Shown here piece after piece: positions 30,618 to 31,927 of a stretch of 31,927 nucleotides of DNA (position 1 is its first letter; each line of letters starts with the position of its first letter). The notes under the pieces were generated by a model. That model had not been told where the DNA came from. It did no database searches and was given only the letters and a program-made list of their open reading frames with translations. Source of the stretch: Fragilaria crotonensis (lineage: Eukaryota; Bacillariophyta; Fragilariophyceae; Fragilariales; Fragilariaceae). Where the stretch lies: assembly GCA_022925895.1 (NCBI GenBank), contig JAKSYS010000702.1, positions 1 through 31,927 on the forward strand, written 5' to 3'. A program made the position numbers and the translations under genes.

Positions 30618-30928
30618 CGTCTTGCGATTTCCCGCCAGCGCATCGAGAACTGCCAAAATCGCTGAGGTTCCTGTCCTTGTACACAGTACTGTTCGGTACC
30701 AGTATTGTACTGTTGTGCAAGTACCGTGTACCAGTACGAGATTCTACTAGAGTGGCGAGTACACCAAAAAAACTCCAGTCATAGAAATCTTTTTCGTTAA
30801 AAGTTAGTTAAACGTACAAGTAGTGTAGTACAATTGTATTTGGTTAACTCGATCGATGGATGTGTGGGTCGTGAGTCGTGACCCCGAGATCGAGTTAAGT
30901 ACAATAACGATAGTACTGTACTCGAGTA
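30618..30928. other. Upstream region of the long gene, GTAC-rich
   Basis: The region contains CAGTACTGTTCGGTACCAGTA-type sequence near 30685-30740 and further GTAC motifs to 30925. It presumably holds the promoter of the minus-strand gene. No other gene was seen. Confidence 0.45.
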
Positions 30929-31841
30929 CTCATCTGTTCCAAAATGAATGCTCGAAAAAAAAGTTCCTACAGCAAAAACTGGCATTTCACCGAAACGTCA
31001 TGGCATTCAGATTCCTCGAGATAATTCATTCTTATGGATGTATATATCCTAATGTAAAAGATTGAATTTGAATGTTCATTTTCAACCTCAAAGTTTTGAA
31101 AAACTGCGCATCGTAGGTTTTTTTGCCATAACAGACCAATTTTGACCCGGTTGCTCCAGAACCCATACCAAAGCACGTTCTACGAAGACAAACGAAGAAG
31201 ATCACGTCCTCAGAATAAACCAAGAAGGCGTCTTGATGTTTCTTAAATCGAGCTCAAAGATGCAGCAACAACAGGAAACTTTGCTCGAGGTCGTGTCTGT
31301 TTCTGCAAACACGTTTCATGTGTGAAAGCAAAACTGCCAAAAGCAGAATTCGAATTGGTACATATGTGTACATACAGGTACATATACATAAAGTAGGTAT
31401 AATCTTTATTTGAATCATGTTCGACATTCAAGTATGAATATAAACATCAAGTCCGATTCACCCTTACAAACGGTATGCATTCATTCTTCGTTCATATAAA
31501 AAGTGTGCAATCATACATCATGTGGAAGCGTATATTCATGAAATGATTCGGCTTTTTAAAAATTGAACATATCAATAAACGTAGATGTAATTTCAAAACC
31601 CCCATTCAGAAGCCTCAATACATCCTCTAGAGACGATTGTATCATATATCCCTCAACCTCATTCAAAATCATTCGCACACGAATAATATATGAATAGTTT
31701 TGCGCCTTTTTGTCTAAATATCGGTCGCAAGCCCAACCAATCGTAGAAATCGTACGTACATGTACGTACAAGTCACATGTGGACACTTTCATCCTACGGC
31801 GTGACTTTTTTTGTCCGCGCATTCATTTTGGAACAGATGAG
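30929..31841. mobile_element. Stowaway-like mariner MITE, 913 bp, TA target duplication
   Basis: The left end CTCATCTGTTCCAAAATGAA (30929 on, continuing TGC) is repeated exactly as reverse complement at the right end, finishing at 31841. The match continues more loosely inward (CG-A-AAAAAAAGT). TA flanks both ends (30927-30928 and 31842-31843). The terminus closely resembles the plant Stowaway consensus (CTCCCTCCGTTCCAAAAT...). The interior is AT-rich with no convincing transposase, so it is non-autonomous or gutted. Confidence 0.8.
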
Positions 31842-31927
31842 TACTCGAATACCATATTCAAAGCTCAAGTACCCAGCACTTACATACGGCTACACTAGTT
31901 GTCTACTCGTCCGGAATCCGGAGTCCG

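Noticed and set aside
1-31927. tRNA, rRNA and CRISPR-like features
   Set aside because: I looked for T-loop GGTTCGA motifs, rRNA signatures and regularly spaced direct repeats and found none that hold up. The tandem arrays here lack spacer structure.

Overview
The window reads as nuclear DNA of a diatom or a close stramenopile relative. The support is a spliceosomal SF3B4 gene, a GRASP-type Golgi stacking gene with a clean 99-bp GT-AG intron, a second GT-AG intron of 168 bp in another gene, Copia pol fragments of the kind common in diatoms, and PIF/Harbinger elements with a second, diatom-type accessory gene. I cannot name the species.

Layout. 1-1836: a dense repeat complex ending in a large foldback palindrome (723-1836) that abuts a broken Copia pol (1831-3279). 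3280-5669: no intact gene; one decayed Plant_tran-type Harbinger nuclease fragment on the minus strand. 5670-11973: a host gene island: a membrane protein with an SH3-like N-terminus (-), SF3B4 (+), GRASP (-), a DUF6920-like gene (-) and a methionine sulfoxide reductase A homologue (-). 12408-13196: a MITE with TTA target duplications and a perfect 42-bp palindrome. 13653-14757: a truncated Ulp1-like ORF running into a decayed Copia fragment. 14758-17690: decayed DNA with coding-like minus-strand fragments I do not recognise. 17737-21224: a complete but decayed two-gene Harbinger element, bounded by TCA duplications and inserted inside a pogo-like transposase pseudogene. 22485-23075: a decayed coiled-coil gene. 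24397-30617: one very long minus-strand gene for a low-complexity protein of unknown function. 30929-31841: a Stowaway-like mariner MITE with TA duplications.

Two window-wide themes stand out. First, most of the longer host genes show isolated single-base frameshifts although the protein on both sides still looks conserved. This fits uncorrected indels in a long-read assembly at least as well as true gene decay. SF3B4 and GRASP are clean. Second, spacers between genes are rich in GTAC-containing, partly palindromic low-complexity sequence (for example 6640-7270, 9970-10320, 23400-23560, 30680-30930).

The host genes do not form one pathway: splicing (SF3B4), Golgi stacking (GRASP), protein repair (MsrA) and three uncharacterised proteins. 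The best-supported new observation is the nested transposon. Removing the Harbinger element and one TCA copy rejoins the pogo-like reading frame in register.
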